The notes under the pieces are model-generated. The model was not told where the DNA came from, ran no database searches, and saw nothing but the letters and a program-made list of their open reading frames with translations. Shown here one piece after another: positions 54,419 to 63,783 of a stretch of 64,000 nucleotides of DNA (its first letter is position 1; every line of letters begins with the position of its first letter). The stretch comes from Pseudomonas helleri. GTDB lineage: Bacteria; Pseudomonadota; Gammaproteobacteria; Pseudomonadales; Pseudomonadaceae. The DNA lies in the NCBI RefSeq assembly GCF_001043025.1, contig NZ_JYLD01000021.1, forward strand, positions 1 to 64,000, written 5' to 3'. The position numbers were made by a program, and so were the translations under genes.

Positions 54419-56104
54419 TTAAGCAGCTGCTTTTTTGGTAGCGGCTTCGATCTTACGTGTGATGTACCACTGTTGAGCGATGGACAGGCAGTTGTTCACA
54501 ACCCAGTACAGCACCAGACCAGCTGGGAACCACAGGAAGAAGAAGGTGAAGATGATTGGCATCAACTTCATCACCTTGGCCTGCATCGGATCCGGAGGTG
54601 TCGGGTTCAGACGCTGCTGGATGAACATGGTTGCGCCCATGATGATCGGCAGAATGAAGAACGGGTCTTTAATCGACAAGTCGGTAATCCAGAGCATGAA
54701 AGGCGCTTGACGCATTTCAACACTTTCCAGAAGTACCCAGTACAAGGACAGGAACACCGGCATCTGCACCAGGATCGGCAAGCAGCCGCCCAGTGGATTG
54801 ATCTTCTCTTTCTTGTACAGCTCCATCATCGCTTGCGACATTTTCTGGCGATCATCACCGAACTGCTCTTTCAGAGCGGCCAGTTTTGGTGCCACAGCGC
54901 GCATGCGAGCCATCGATTTGTAGCTGGCGGCCGACAGCGGGAAGAAGATCCCTTTGATCAGCATGGTCAGGAAGATAATCGACCAGCCCCAGTTACCCAC
55001 CAGGCTGTGGATATGTTGCAGCAACCAGAAGATTGGCTGGGCAATGAACCACAGAATGCCGTAGTCGACAGTCAGCTCCAGGCCTGGGGACAACTCTTTG
55101 AGTACACCCTGGCTCTTTGGACCTGCGTACAAGGTAGCGCTGGTTTCACCTGTTTTGCCCGGCTCAACCGTCAAGGTAGGGCCAGTGAAACCGATGATGT
55201 AGTTACCTTGATTGTCTTTGCGGGTCTGTACGACGTTGTTATCGCCTTTCTGAGGGATCCACGCGGTTACAAAGTAGTGCTGCAGCCATGCAACCCAACC
55301 ACCTTGAACGGTTTCTTTCAGCGAACCCTTGTCGATATCTTTCATCGACACTTTTTTGTACGGTTCTGCACTTGTCCACAGGGCGGCGCCCAGGTAAGTG
55401 GCAGTACCGGTGGCGGTGCTGGAAGAAGGATCAGAGCTGGCGTCGCGTTTCAATTGCGCGAACAGGTTGCCGGTCCACGGCTTGCCACTCTCGTTATCAA
55501 TCAAATAACTGACTTGAACATCGTACAGGCCACGTTTGAACGTGAAACGCTTGATGTAATTAACGCCGTCTTCGCTGAATTTCAGGTCAACAACCAATTG
55601 ATCCTGGCCAGGAGCCAGTTCATAGGTCTTTTTATCCACACTGAAAACCGGACGACCGGCGGCACGTGCATCCGGACCGTCAACGCCAGTCAGGCCACTT
55701 TGTGCCAGATAAGTACGCTCGCCGCCGTTATCGAACAGCTGGAAAGGCACATCCGGGTGGTCCTGGCGACGTGGATAAAGCGGCAGACGCAGTTGGGCAA
55801 CGTCACCACCCTGTGGATCAATTGCAATATCCAGTACGTCGGTTTTGACGTGAATCAGGTCTTTGCTTGCAGCCACCGGCGTTTCTGTTGGTGTGTTGGT
55901 GTCGGCATTGGCACTGGGTACATCGGCACTGTTCGAAGCGTTGTTACCTGGCACCGAGTCAGGCAAACCCTGCGCGGTATTACTGCTGGCGGCAACATTC
56001 TGAGTCGGCAGGGCAGCTTGGCCGTAATCCTGGTTCCATTTCAGAACCATAACGTAGGACACGACTGCGAGAGCGACGATCAGGATCGTGCGTTTAATAT
56101 CCAT
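54419..56104 (-). CDS. yidC: Membrane protein insertase YidC
   Basis: A 561-residue inner-membrane insertase. A first membrane segment (about 6-22) precedes a large periplasmic domain (about 60-340). The conserved core of membrane segments follows (WGWSIIFLTMLIKGIFFPLSAASYKSMARM, then NPLGGCLPILVQMPVFLSLYWVLL). The ATG at 56104 gives the conserved MDIKRTILI start. Confidence 0.97.
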   Translation of the reverse strand: MDIKRTILIVALAVVSYVMVLKWNQDYGQAALPTQNVAASSNTAQGLPDSVPGNNASNSADVPSANADTNTPTETPVAASKDLIHVKTDVLDIAIDPQGGDVAQLRLPLYPRRQDHPDVPFQLFDNGGERTYLAQSGLTGVDGPDARAAGRPVFSVDKKTYELAPGQDQLVVDLKFSEDGVNYIKRFTFKRGLYDVQVSYLIDNESGKPWTGNLFAQLKRDASSDPSSSTATGTATYLGAALWTSAEPYKKVSMKDIDKGSLKETVQGGWVAWLQHYFVTAWIPQKGDNNVVQTRKDNQGNYIIGFTGPTLTVEPGKTGETSATLYAGPKSQGVLKELSPGLELTVDYGILWFIAQPIFWLLQHIHSLVGNWGWSIIFLTMLIKGIFFPLSAASYKSMARMRAVAPKLAALKEQFGDDRQKMSQAMMELYKKEKINPLGGCLPILVQMPVFLSLYWVLLESVEMRQAPFMLWITDLSIKDPFFILPIIMGATMFIQQRLNPTPPDPMQAKVMKLMPIIFTFFFLWFPAGLVLYWVVNNCLSIAQQWYITRKIEAATKKAAA

Positions 56105-56117
56105 GATTACTCGGCCA

Positions 56118-56351
56118 TCAAGAAGAACGGGAGGTAGGGATAGGTGGAACCGGGTCGTAACCACCGGGATTCCACGGGTGACAGCGACCTAAACGACGAA
56201 AGGTCAGCCAGCCGCCGCGAAGAACGCCATGAGTTTCGATGGCTTCCAACGCGTAGCAGGAACAACTGGGGTAGAAACGGCAGTGATTTGCCATCAAAGG
56301 ACTAATGGCATAACGGTAAAACTGGATCGGAACGAGCGCCAGTTTACGCAT
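56118..56351 (-). CDS. yidD: Membrane protein insertion efficiency factor YidD
   Basis: A 77-residue protein with the family core YRYAISPLMANHCRFYPSCSCYALEA and GGWLTFRRLGRCHPW. It overlaps the rnpA stop by eight bases and precedes yidC, the standard arrangement. Confidence 0.95.
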   Translation of the reverse strand: MRKLALVPIQFYRYAISPLMANHCRFYPSCSCYALEAIETHGVLRGGWLTFRRLGRCHPWNPGGYDPVPPIPTSRSS

Positions 56352-56751
56352 CAGGACTGCCTACCCCTACAGTTTCGGTTTTAACAGATGGAGCTGGCGT
56401 GTTACGGGCCAGACGTTTCCACAGTTTGCCGAAATGCTGAATCAATTCGGGGTTCTCTACGTCACCCAAACCTTTGCGCGCGACGATAACGATATCCCAA
56501 CCAACCAGTAGATCCTGGTGGAGACGAAACGATTCACGCATCAAACGCTTAAGGCGATTGCGCTGAACGGAGAGCTTTACGCTCTTTTTCCCGATCACTA
56601 ACCCCAAACGGGGGTGATCAAGATCGTTGCTGCGCGCAAGGAGCAGGAGATTTTTCCCCGGAACCTTGCCGGTGGGGGAGTCAAAGACTGCCTTGAAGTG
56701 TCGGGGAGTGAGTAACCGCTTTTCCCGACTGAAGTCCTGACTCACCACCAT
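56344..56751 (-). CDS. rnpA: Ribonuclease P protein component
   Basis: A 135-residue basic protein that assists the RNase P RNA in maturing tRNA 5' ends. The RNR motif lies in VQRNRLKRLMRESFR, with LGLVIGKKSVK before it. The ATG at 56751 (MVVSQDFSREKRLL) was chosen; the open frame further upstream overlaps rpmH. Confidence 0.96.
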   Translation of the reverse strand: MVVSQDFSREKRLLTPRHFKAVFDSPTGKVPGKNLLLLARSNDLDHPRLGLVIGKKSVKLSVQRNRLKRLMRESFRLHQDLLVGWDIVIVARKGLGDVENPELIQHFGKLWKRLARNTPAPSVKTETVGVGSPDA

Positions 56752-56761
56752 TGTCTGATTA

Positions 56762-56896
56762 TCAAACTGCCAGACGCGCACGGCCTTTGGCGCGGCGACG
56801 CGACAGGACTGCACGGCCGTTTTTAGTAGCCATGCGAGCACGGAAACCGTGAGTGCGGGCGCGTTTGATAGTGCTTGGTTGGAAAGTACGTTTCAT
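56762..56896 (-). CDS. rpmH: 50S ribosomal protein L34
   Basis: A 44-residue, very basic protein, MKRTFQPSTIKRARTHGF at the start and ending RRAKGRARLAV. It is separated from the rnpA start by ten bases and reads away from oriC. Confidence 0.97.
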   Translation of the reverse strand: MKRTFQPSTIKRARTHGFRARMATKNGRAVLSRRRAKGRARLAV

Positions 56897-57039
56897 GTCG
56901 TGCTACCTGGTTCGTCCACAACGGGCCGGAATGGCCCCCGTTTTAAGAGACCGGCGATTCTAGTGAATGCAGGCCCATAGGTCAATTTCCAACCAACGTT
57001 GACGGCTAAATAGATACCAACGGTTGTGCACACGCATTT

Positions 57040-57400
57040 GTTCAGCCAGTCATAAAAATAAAAAGACAGCGTATTTAAAGCTTTTTTAAAGATGTTATTA
57101 ACTTTAGTGAGCCACTTATCTGTGGATAACTCGATACAGCCCTTAAAAATCATGGCCTACAGAGAATGACAACACTGTCGAGAAGCCGTGCTCTGCCTGT
57201 GCTGCGACCTCGGATAAGCTGTGTACGAAAGGCCTCTTTATCCACAGGCCAGTTATGCACAGTGTTTCACCCCCACTTGTACAACGAGCTTAGACCCGCT
57301 TATCCACAGACCTTATGCACATACCATTGGTCGCTTTGTTAACAGTAAAAAGACCTCGTTCTCCTTATAGGCAGGCAACCTACATGTGGATAAGTGGGCG
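57040..57400. other. oriC: Chromosomal replication origin oriC
   Basis: The 563 bases between rpmH and dnaA hold no ORF of note. DnaA boxes lie at 57121-57129, 57238-57246, 57300-57308 and 57385-57393 (perfect TTATCCACA or inverse) and at 57253-57261 and 57313-57321 (TTATGCACA). The four inner boxes form two tandem pairs, each a perfect box followed by a one-mismatch box. An AT-rich stretch at about 57050-57112 is the likely unwinding element. This is the known oriC position in Pseudomonas. Confidence 0.9.
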
Positions 57401-57459
57401 AGTGGTCGCTACAATGGCGCCTGTTTTTGCCTCACCGGCTTTCAACTTAGGGGATATCC

Positions 57460-58977
57460 GTGTCAGTGGAACTTTGGCAGCAGTGCGTAGAGCTTTTGCG
57501 CGATGAGCTGCCTGCCCAGCAATTCAACACCTGGATCCGTCCACTACAGGTCGAAGCCGAAGGCGACGAGTTGCGCGTGTATGCGCCTAATCGTTTTGTG
57601 CTCGACTGGGTTAACGAGAAGTACCTGAGCCGTTTGCTTGAACTGCTGAACGAGCACAGCAATGGCATGGCGCCTGCGCTGTCCTTATTAATAGGCAGCA
57701 AACGCAGCTCGGCACCTCGTGCTGCGCCGAATGCGCCATTGGCCGCAGCGGCTTCGCAACAGCAAGCCGCGCCTGCGCCAGCACCCAGCGCACCGGCAAG
57801 TGCCACGCCCGCACCGGCGCCCGCCCCTAAACAGGCGGACCAGGCGAGCGAAGAGCCTTCGCGTGACAGCTTCGACCCGATGGCGGGTGCCAGTTCGCAA
57901 CAGGCGCCAGCCCGTGCCGAACAGCGCACCGTCCAGGTTGAAGGCGCGCTCAAGCACACCAGCTACCTGAACCGCACGTTCACCTTCGAGAACTTCGTCG
58001 AGGGCAAGTCCAACCAACTGGCCCGTGCGGCGGCGTGGCAAGTGGCCGACAACCCCAAGCATGGCTACAACCCGCTCTTCCTTTATGGCGGCGTTGGTCT
58101 GGGTAAAACGCACTTGATGCACGCGGTGGGCAACCACCTGCTGAAGAAGAACCCGAATGCCAAGGTGGTGTACCTGCATTCCGAGCGTTTTGTAGCCGAC
58201 ATGGTCAAGGCCCTGCAGCTCAACGCTATCAATGAGTTCAAGCGCTTCTACCGTTCGGTCGACGCCCTGCTCATCGATGACATTCAATTCTTTGCACGCA
58301 AAGAGCGTTCTCAGGAAGAGTTCTTCCACACCTTCAACGCCTTGCTTGAAGGCGGTCAGCAAGTGATTCTGACCAGCGACCGCTACCCTAAAGAGATCGA
58401 AGGGCTCGAAGAGCGTCTCAAATCCCGCTTCGGCTGGGGTTTGACCGTGGCCGTTGAGCCACCAGAGCTTGAAACGCGCGTCGCGATCTTGATGAAAAAG
58501 GCAGACCAGGCCAAGGTCGACCTGCCTCACGATGCTGCCTTCTTTATTGCCCAACGCATTCGTTCCAACGTGCGTGAGCTCGAAGGCGCGCTCAAGCGGG
58601 TTATTGCCCACTCGCACTTTATGGGCCGCGACATCACCATCGAGCTGATTCGCGAGTCCCTCAAAGACTTGCTGGCGCTGCAAGACAAACTGGTCTCTGT
58701 GGATAACATTCAGCGTACTGTGGCTGAGTACTACAAGATCAAAATTTCGGACTTGCTGTCCAAGCGCCGTTCACGCTCGGTGGCCCGCCCTCGCCAAGTG
58801 GCCATGGCACTGTCCAAAGAGCTGACCAACCACAGCCTGCCGGAAATCGGCGATGTGTTTGGTGGCCGCGACCACACCACGGTCTTGCACGCATGCCGCA
58901 AGATCAACGAACTCAAGGAATCCGACGCGGACATCCGCGAGGACTACAAGAACCTGCTGCGAACCCTGACAACCTGA
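57460..58977 (+). CDS. dnaA: Chromosomal replication initiator DnaA
   Basis: A 505-residue initiator with domain I (VELWQQCVELLRDELP), a long Ala/Pro/Gln-rich domain II (about 80-150), the AAA+ domain with Walker A GGVGLGKTH, Walker B LLIDDIQF, and a C-terminal helix-turn-helix with GGRDHTTVLHA. The start is GTG at 57460 after GGGGATAT. It binds the boxes just upstream. dnaN and recF follow. Confidence 0.98.
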   Translation: MSVELWQQCVELLRDELPAQQFNTWIRPLQVEAEGDELRVYAPNRFVLDWVNEKYLSRLLELLNEHSNGMAPALSLLIGSKRSSAPRAAPNAPLAAAASQQQAAPAPAPSAPASATPAPAPAPKQADQASEEPSRDSFDPMAGASSQQAPARAEQRTVQVEGALKHTSYLNRTFTFENFVEGKSNQLARAAAWQVADNPKHGYNPLFLYGGVGLGKTHLMHAVGNHLLKKNPNAKVVYLHSERFVADMVKALQLNAINEFKRFYRSVDALLIDDIQFFARKERSQEEFFHTFNALLEGGQQVILTSDRYPKEIEGLEERLKSRFGWGLTVAVEPPELETRVAILMKKADQAKVDLPHDAAFFIAQRIRSNVRELEGALKRVIAHSHFMGRDITIELIRESLKDLLALQDKLVSVDNIQRTVAEYYKIKISDLLSKRRSRSVARPRQVAMALSKELTNHSLPEIGDVFGGRDHTTVLHACRKINELKESDADIREDYKNLLRTLTT

Positions 58978-59015
58978 TGACACCAACGCAGCTTATTAAG
59001 GCAAGGGACTAGACC

Positions 59016-60119
59016 ATGCATTTCACCATTCAACGCGAAGCCTTGTTGAAACCCCTGCAACTGGTCGCGGGCGTTGTAGAACGCCGCCAGACCTTGCCGG
59101 TATTGTCCAACGTGCTGTTGGTTGTCGAAGGCCAGCAATTGTCGCTGACCGGTACCGACCTTGAGGTCGAACTGGTCGGTCGCGTTCAGCTCGAAGAGCC
59201 GGCTGAACCCGGCGAGATCACCGTGCCTGCGCGCAAGCTGATGGACATCTGCAAAAGCTTGCCCAACGACGCCCTGATCGACATCAAGCTCGACGATCAA
59301 AAACTGGTGGTTAAAGCGGGCCGTAGCCGCTTTACCCTGTCCACCTTGCCTGCCAATGACTTCCCGACCGTTGAAGAAGGCCCGGGCTCGCTGACTTGCA
59401 GCCTGCAACAAAGCAAGCTGCGCCGCCTGATCGAGCGCACCAGCTTTGCCATGGCCCAGCAGGACGTTCGTTACTACCTCAACGGCATGTTGCTGGAAGT
59501 CTCGGCCGGTATCATTCGCGCAGTGGCTACCGACGGTCACCGTCTGGCCATGTGCTCGATGAAAGCCGATATCGGCCAGCCAGACCGCCATCAAGTGATC
59601 GTGCCGCGTAAAGGCATCCTTGAAATGGCGCGTTTGCTGACCGAACCGGACGGTGAAGTCAGCATCGTGTTGGGCGCACACCACATCCGTGCGACCACCG
59701 GCGAGTTCACCTTCACCTCCAAGCTGGTAGACGGCAAGTTCCCGGATTACGAGCGTGTACTGCCTAAAGGCGGTGACAAGGTGGTGATCGGTGACCGTCA
59801 GGCCCTGCGTGAAGCGTTCAGCCGTACCGCCATTCTGTCCAACGAGAAGTACCGCGGTATTCGTCTGCAACTGGCTAATGGCCAATTGAAGATCCAGGCC
59901 AACAACCCGGAGCAGGAAGAAGCGGAAGAAGAAGTGGGCGTTGATTACAACGGCGGCTCGCTCGAAATCGGTTTCAACGTGAGCTACCTGCTGGACGTGC
60001 TGGGCGTGATGACCACTGAACAAGTGCGTTTGATCCTGTCGGACTCCAACAGCAGCGCCCTGGTGCAAGAGTCGGACAACGACGACTCGGCCTACGTTGT
60101 TATGCCGATGCGCCTGTAA
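59016..60119 (+). CDS. dnaN: DNA polymerase III beta sliding clamp
   Basis: A 367-residue three-domain clamp (MHFTIQREALLKPLQLV at the start; the conserved VMPMRL at the end). It holds the polymerase on DNA as a dimeric ring. It lies 38 bases after dnaA. Confidence 0.98.
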   Translation: MHFTIQREALLKPLQLVAGVVERRQTLPVLSNVLLVVEGQQLSLTGTDLEVELVGRVQLEEPAEPGEITVPARKLMDICKSLPNDALIDIKLDDQKLVVKAGRSRFTLSTLPANDFPTVEEGPGSLTCSLQQSKLRRLIERTSFAMAQQDVRYYLNGMLLEVSAGIIRAVATDGHRLAMCSMKADIGQPDRHQVIVPRKGILEMARLLTEPDGEVSIVLGAHHIRATTGEFTFTSKLVDGKFPDYERVLPKGGDKVVIGDRQALREAFSRTAILSNEKYRGIRLQLANGQLKIQANNPEQEEAEEEVGVDYNGGSLEIGFNVSYLLDVLGVMTTEQVRLILSDSNSSALVQESDNDDSAYVVMPMRL

Positions 60120-60140
60120 CTTATGCACAGCCCACGCTAG

Positions 60141-61244
60141 ATGTCCCTTAGTCGCGTCTCTGTCACCGGTGTGCGTAACCTGCACCCGGTGACCTTCTCC
60201 CCCTCCCCCCGCATCAATATCCTGTATGGCGCCAACGGCAGCGGAAAAACCAGCGTGCTGGAAGCAGTCCATTTACTGGGGCTTGCCCGTTCGTTTCGCA
60301 GTACCCGGCTAACGCCGGTCATTCAGCATGAACTGCAAAGCTGCACCGTGTTTGGCCAGGTCGAACTGGCCGAAGGCGGGCACAGTGCGTTGGGTATTTC
60401 GCGGGACCGTAATGGAGAGTTCCAGATTCGGATCGACGGTCAAAATGCGCGCAGTGCCGCGCAGCTGGCCGAGATCCTGCCCCTGCAATTGATCAACCCT
60501 GACAGCTTCCGTCTACTGGAAGGCGCCCCAAAGATCCGTAGGCAGTTTCTCGACTGGGGGGTGTTCCATGTGGAGCCGCGCTTTATGTCGACCTGGCAGC
60601 GGCTACAGAAGGCCCTGCGGCAGCGGAACTCATGGCTGCGGCATGGTACACTCGACGCCGTTTCACAAGCGGCCTGGGACCGGGAACTGTGTCTGGCCAG
60701 TGCTGAAATTGATGAATACCGCCGCGCTTACATCAAGGCCTTGAAACCTGTCTTTGAGCAGACCTTAAGTGAGTTGCTTGAACTCGAAGGCTTAACGCTG
60801 AGTTATTACCGTGGCTGGGACAAAGACCGAGAGCTGAGTGCTGTACTCGCTGCGTCTGTCCACCGGGACCAGCAAATGGGGCATACCCAAGCCGGACCAC
60901 AACGAGCTGACTTGCGCCTCAAGCTAGGTGCCAATAACGCGGCAGACATCCTGTCACGTGGTCAGCAGAAGTTAGTGGTCTGTGCATTGCGCATTGCCCA
61001 AGGGCATTTGGTGAGCCAGGCCCGGCGTGGCCAATGTATTTATCTGGTGGATGACTTGCCGTCCGAACTGGATGAGCAGCATCGCAACGCACTGTGTCGC
61101 TTGTTGGAAGACTTACGCTGCCAGGTTTTTATCACCTGTGTAGACCACGAATTTATGAGGGAAGGCTGGCAGACGGAAACGCCAGTTGCCCTGTTCCACG
61201 TGGAACAGGGCTGTATCACCCAGACCCACGACCATCGGGAGTGA
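60141..61244 (+). CDS. recF: DNA replication/repair ATPase RecF
   Basis: A 367-residue SMC-like ATPase with P-loop GANGSGKTS, signature LSRGQQKLVVCAL and Walker B YLVDDLPSELD. It loads RecA at gaps. A perfect parS lies within its last codons. Confidence 0.97.
   Translation: MSLSRVSVTGVRNLHPVTFSPSPRINILYGANGSGKTSVLEAVHLLGLARSFRSTRLTPVIQHELQSCTVFGQVELAEGGHSALGISRDRNGEFQIRIDGQNARSAAQLAEILPLQLINPDSFRLLEGAPKIRRQFLDWGVFHVEPRFMSTWQRLQKALRQRNSWLRHGTLDAVSQAAWDRELCLASAEIDEYRRAYIKALKPVFEQTLSELLELEGLTLSYYRGWDKDRELSAVLAASVHRDQQMGHTQAGPQRADLRLKLGANNAADILSRGQQKLVVCALRIAQGHLVSQARRGQCIYLVDDLPSELDEQHRNALCRLLEDLRCQVFITCVDHEFMREGWQTETPVALFHVEQGCITQTHDHRE
61192..61207. other. parS: parS centromere site
   Basis: TGTTCCACGTGGAACA, a perfect 16-base palindrome, is the Pseudomonas parS sequence bound by ParB. 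It lies in the 3' end of recF, about 4 kb from oriC. Confidence 0.9.
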
Positions 61245-61249
61245 AGGCA

Positions 61250-63667
61250 TTGAGCGAAGAAAATACGTACGACTCAACGAGCATTAAAGTGCTGAAAGGC
61301 CTGGATGCCGTACGCAAACGTCCCGGTATGTACATTGGTGATACTGACGATGGCAGCGGCCTGCACCACATGGTGTTCGAAGTCGTCGACAACTCCATCG
61401 ACGAAGCGCTGGCTGGCCATTGCGACGACATCACCATTACCATCCACCCGGATGAGTCCATTACCGTGCGCGATAACGGCCGCGGCATCCCGGTTGATGT
61501 GCACAAAGAAGAAGGCGTATCGGCGGCCGAGGTCATCATGACCGTGCTGCACGCCGGCGGTAAGTTCGATGACAACTCCTACAAAGTATCCGGCGGCTTG
61601 CACGGTGTAGGTGTGTCGGTAGTAAACGCCCTGTCCGAATTGCTGGTACTGACAGTACGTCGCAGCGGCAAGATTTGGGAACAGACCTACGTCCACGGCG
61701 TGCCTCAGGCACCTATGGCCATCGTTGGCGAAAGCGACACCACCGGTACTCAGATTCACTTCAAACCGTCTGCCGAGACCTTCAAGAACATTCACTTCAG
61801 CTGGGACATCCTGGCCAAGCGTATTCGTGAACTGTCCTTCCTGAACTCTGGCGTGGGTATCGTCCTCAAGGACGAGCGCTCCGGCAAAGAAGAGCTGTTC
61901 AAGTACGAAGGCGGTCTGCGTGCGTTTGTTGACTACCTGAACACCAACAAAACCACGGTTAACCAGGTCTTCCACTTCAATGTCCAGCGTGAAGATGGCA
62001 TTGGTGTAGAAGTCGCCTTGCAGTGGAACGACAGCTTCAACGAGAACCTGTTGTGCTTCACCAACAACATTCCGCAGCGCGATGGCGGTACGCACCTGGT
62101 GGGCTTCCGCTCTGCCCTGACGCGTAACCTCAACACCTACATCGAAGCTGAAGGCCTGGCCAAGAAGCACAAGGTCGCCACCACCGGTGATGACGCCCGT
62201 GAAGGCCTGACCGCGATTATCTCGGTGAAGGTTCCGGACCCCAAGTTCAGCTCCCAGACCAAAGACAAGCTGGTGTCTTCTGAAGTGAAGACCGCAGTTG
62301 AACAGGAAATGGGCAAGTTCTTCTCCGACTTCCTGCTGGAAAACCCGAACGAAGCCAAGCTGATCGTCGGCAAAATGATCGACGCAGCGCGTGCCCGTGA
62401 AGCCGCGCGTAAAGCCCGTGAGATGACCCGCCGCAAAGGCGCGCTGGACATCGCAGGCTTGCCGGGCAAACTGGCCGACTGCCAGGAAAAAGACCCGGCA
62501 TTGTCCGAGCTGTACCTCGTGGAAGGTGACTCTGCTGGCGGCTCCGCCAAGCAGGGACGTAACCGCCGCACCCAAGCCATCCTGCCGTTGAAGGGTAAAA
62601 TCCTCAACGTTGAGAAAGCCCGTTTTGACAAGATGATCTCTTCGCAAGAAGTCGGCACCTTGATCACCGCACTGGGCTGCGGCATTGGTCGTGAAGAGTA
62701 CAACATCGACAAACTTCGCTATCACAACATCATCATCATGACCGATGCTGACGTCGACGGTTCGCACATCCGTACCCTGCTGCTGACCTTCTTCTTCCGT
62801 CAGTTGCCGGAGCTGATCGAGCGTGGCTACATCTACATCGCCCAGCCGCCGTTGTACAAAGTGAAAAAGGGCAAGCAAGAGCAGTACATCAAAGACGACG
62901 ACGCCATGGAAGAATACATGACCCAGTCGGCCCTTGAAGACGCCAGCCTGCACCTCAACGAAGACGCCCCAGGCATCTCCGGTGAAGCGCTGGAGCGTCT
63001 GGTGTACGACTTCCGCATGGTTATGAAGACCCTCAAGCGTCTGTCGCGCCTGTACCCACAGGAGCTGACCGAGCACTTCATCTACCTGCCGGCCGTCACC
63101 CTTGAGCAGTTGGGCGACCATGCTGCCATGCAAGCCTGGATGGCCAAGTTCGAAGAGCGTCTGCGTCTGGTTGAGAAGTCTGGCCTGGTGTACAAAGCCA
63201 GCCTGCGTGAAGACCGCGAGCGCAATGTCTGGTTGCCAGAAGTCGAGCTGATCTCCCACGGCCACTCGACCTTCATCACCTTCAACCGCGACTTCTTCGG
63301 CAGCAACGACTACAAAACCGTTGTGACCCTGGGCGCCCAATTGAGCACCCTGCTCGACGACGGTGCTTACATCCAGCGTGGCGAGCGTCGTAAACAAGTC
63401 ACCGAGTTCAAAGAAGCCCTGGACTGGCTGATGGCCGAAAGCACCAAGCGCCACACCATCCAGCGCTACAAAGGGCTGGGCGAAATGAACCCGGACCAAC
63501 TCTGGGAAACCACCATGGACCCAAGCGTGCGCCGCATGCTGAAAGTCACCATTGAAGACGCGATCGGCGCCGATCAGATCTTCAACACCTTGATGGGCGA
63601 CGCGGTAGAACCCCGCCGAGACTTCATCGAGAGCAACGCACTGGCCGTGTCCAACCTGGACTTCTGA
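61250..63667 (+). CDS. gyrB: DNA gyrase subunit B
   Basis: An 805-residue type II topoisomerase subunit: GHKL ATPase (MVFEVVDNSIDEALAGH, ITVRDNGRGIP), transducer, TOPRIM domain (LVEGDSAGGSAKQGR, MTDADVDGSHI) and C-terminal GyrA-contact part. The start appears to be TTG at 61250, nine bases after GGGAG, reading (M)SEENTYDSTS. A GTG three codons earlier overlaps the recF stop and is the alternative. Confidence 0.97.
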   Translation: MSEENTYDSTSIKVLKGLDAVRKRPGMYIGDTDDGSGLHHMVFEVVDNSIDEALAGHCDDITITIHPDESITVRDNGRGIPVDVHKEEGVSAAEVIMTVLHAGGKFDDNSYKVSGGLHGVGVSVVNALSELLVLTVRRSGKIWEQTYVHGVPQAPMAIVGESDTTGTQIHFKPSAETFKNIHFSWDILAKRIRELSFLNSGVGIVLKDERSGKEELFKYEGGLRAFVDYLNTNKTTVNQVFHFNVQREDGIGVEVALQWNDSFNENLLCFTNNIPQRDGGTHLVGFRSALTRNLNTYIEAEGLAKKHKVATTGDDAREGLTAIISVKVPDPKFSSQTKDKLVSSEVKTAVEQEMGKFFSDFLLENPNEAKLIVGKMIDAARAREAARKAREMTRRKGALDIAGLPGKLADCQEKDPALSELYLVEGDSAGGSAKQGRNRRTQAILPLKGKILNVEKARFDKMISSQEVGTLITALGCGIGREEYNIDKLRYHNIIIMTDADVDGSHIRTLLLTFFFRQLPELIERGYIYIAQPPLYKVKKGKQEQYIKDDDAMEEYMTQSALEDASLHLNEDAPGISGEALERLVYDFRMVMKTLKRLSRLYPQELTEHFIYLPAVTLEQLGDHAAMQAWMAKFEERLRLVEKSGLVYKASLREDRERNVWLPEVELISHGHSTFITFNRDFFGSNDYKTVVTLGAQLSTLLDDGAYIQRGERRKQVTEFKEALDWLMAESTKRHTIQRYKGLGEMNPDQLWETTMDPSVRRMLKVTIEDAIGADQIFNTLMGDAVEPRRDFIESNALAVSNLDF

Positions 63668-63710
63668 TGCGTGATGGCAGGGGATAGAGACTTATCCCCA
63701 AGGCCAATAA

Positions 63711-63746
63711 AAAAGCCCGCCCTGTTGAGAAACAGGGCGGGCTTTT
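63711..63746. terminator. Terminator of gyrB
   Basis: AAAAGCCCGCCCTGTT and AACAGGGCGGGCTTTT form a perfect 16-bp stem over GAGA, flanked by A- and T-runs. It can serve both gyrB and the convergent gene at 63784. Confidence 0.95.
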
Positions 63747-63783
63747 TGTTATTTGTATTTAAGGGTGGATGTCCAAGGCTGAG

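Noticed and set aside
61274..63499. 741-codon open frame on the minus strand across gyrB
   Set aside because: It is antisense to gyrB, with composition typical of a reverse-complement shadow and no domain.
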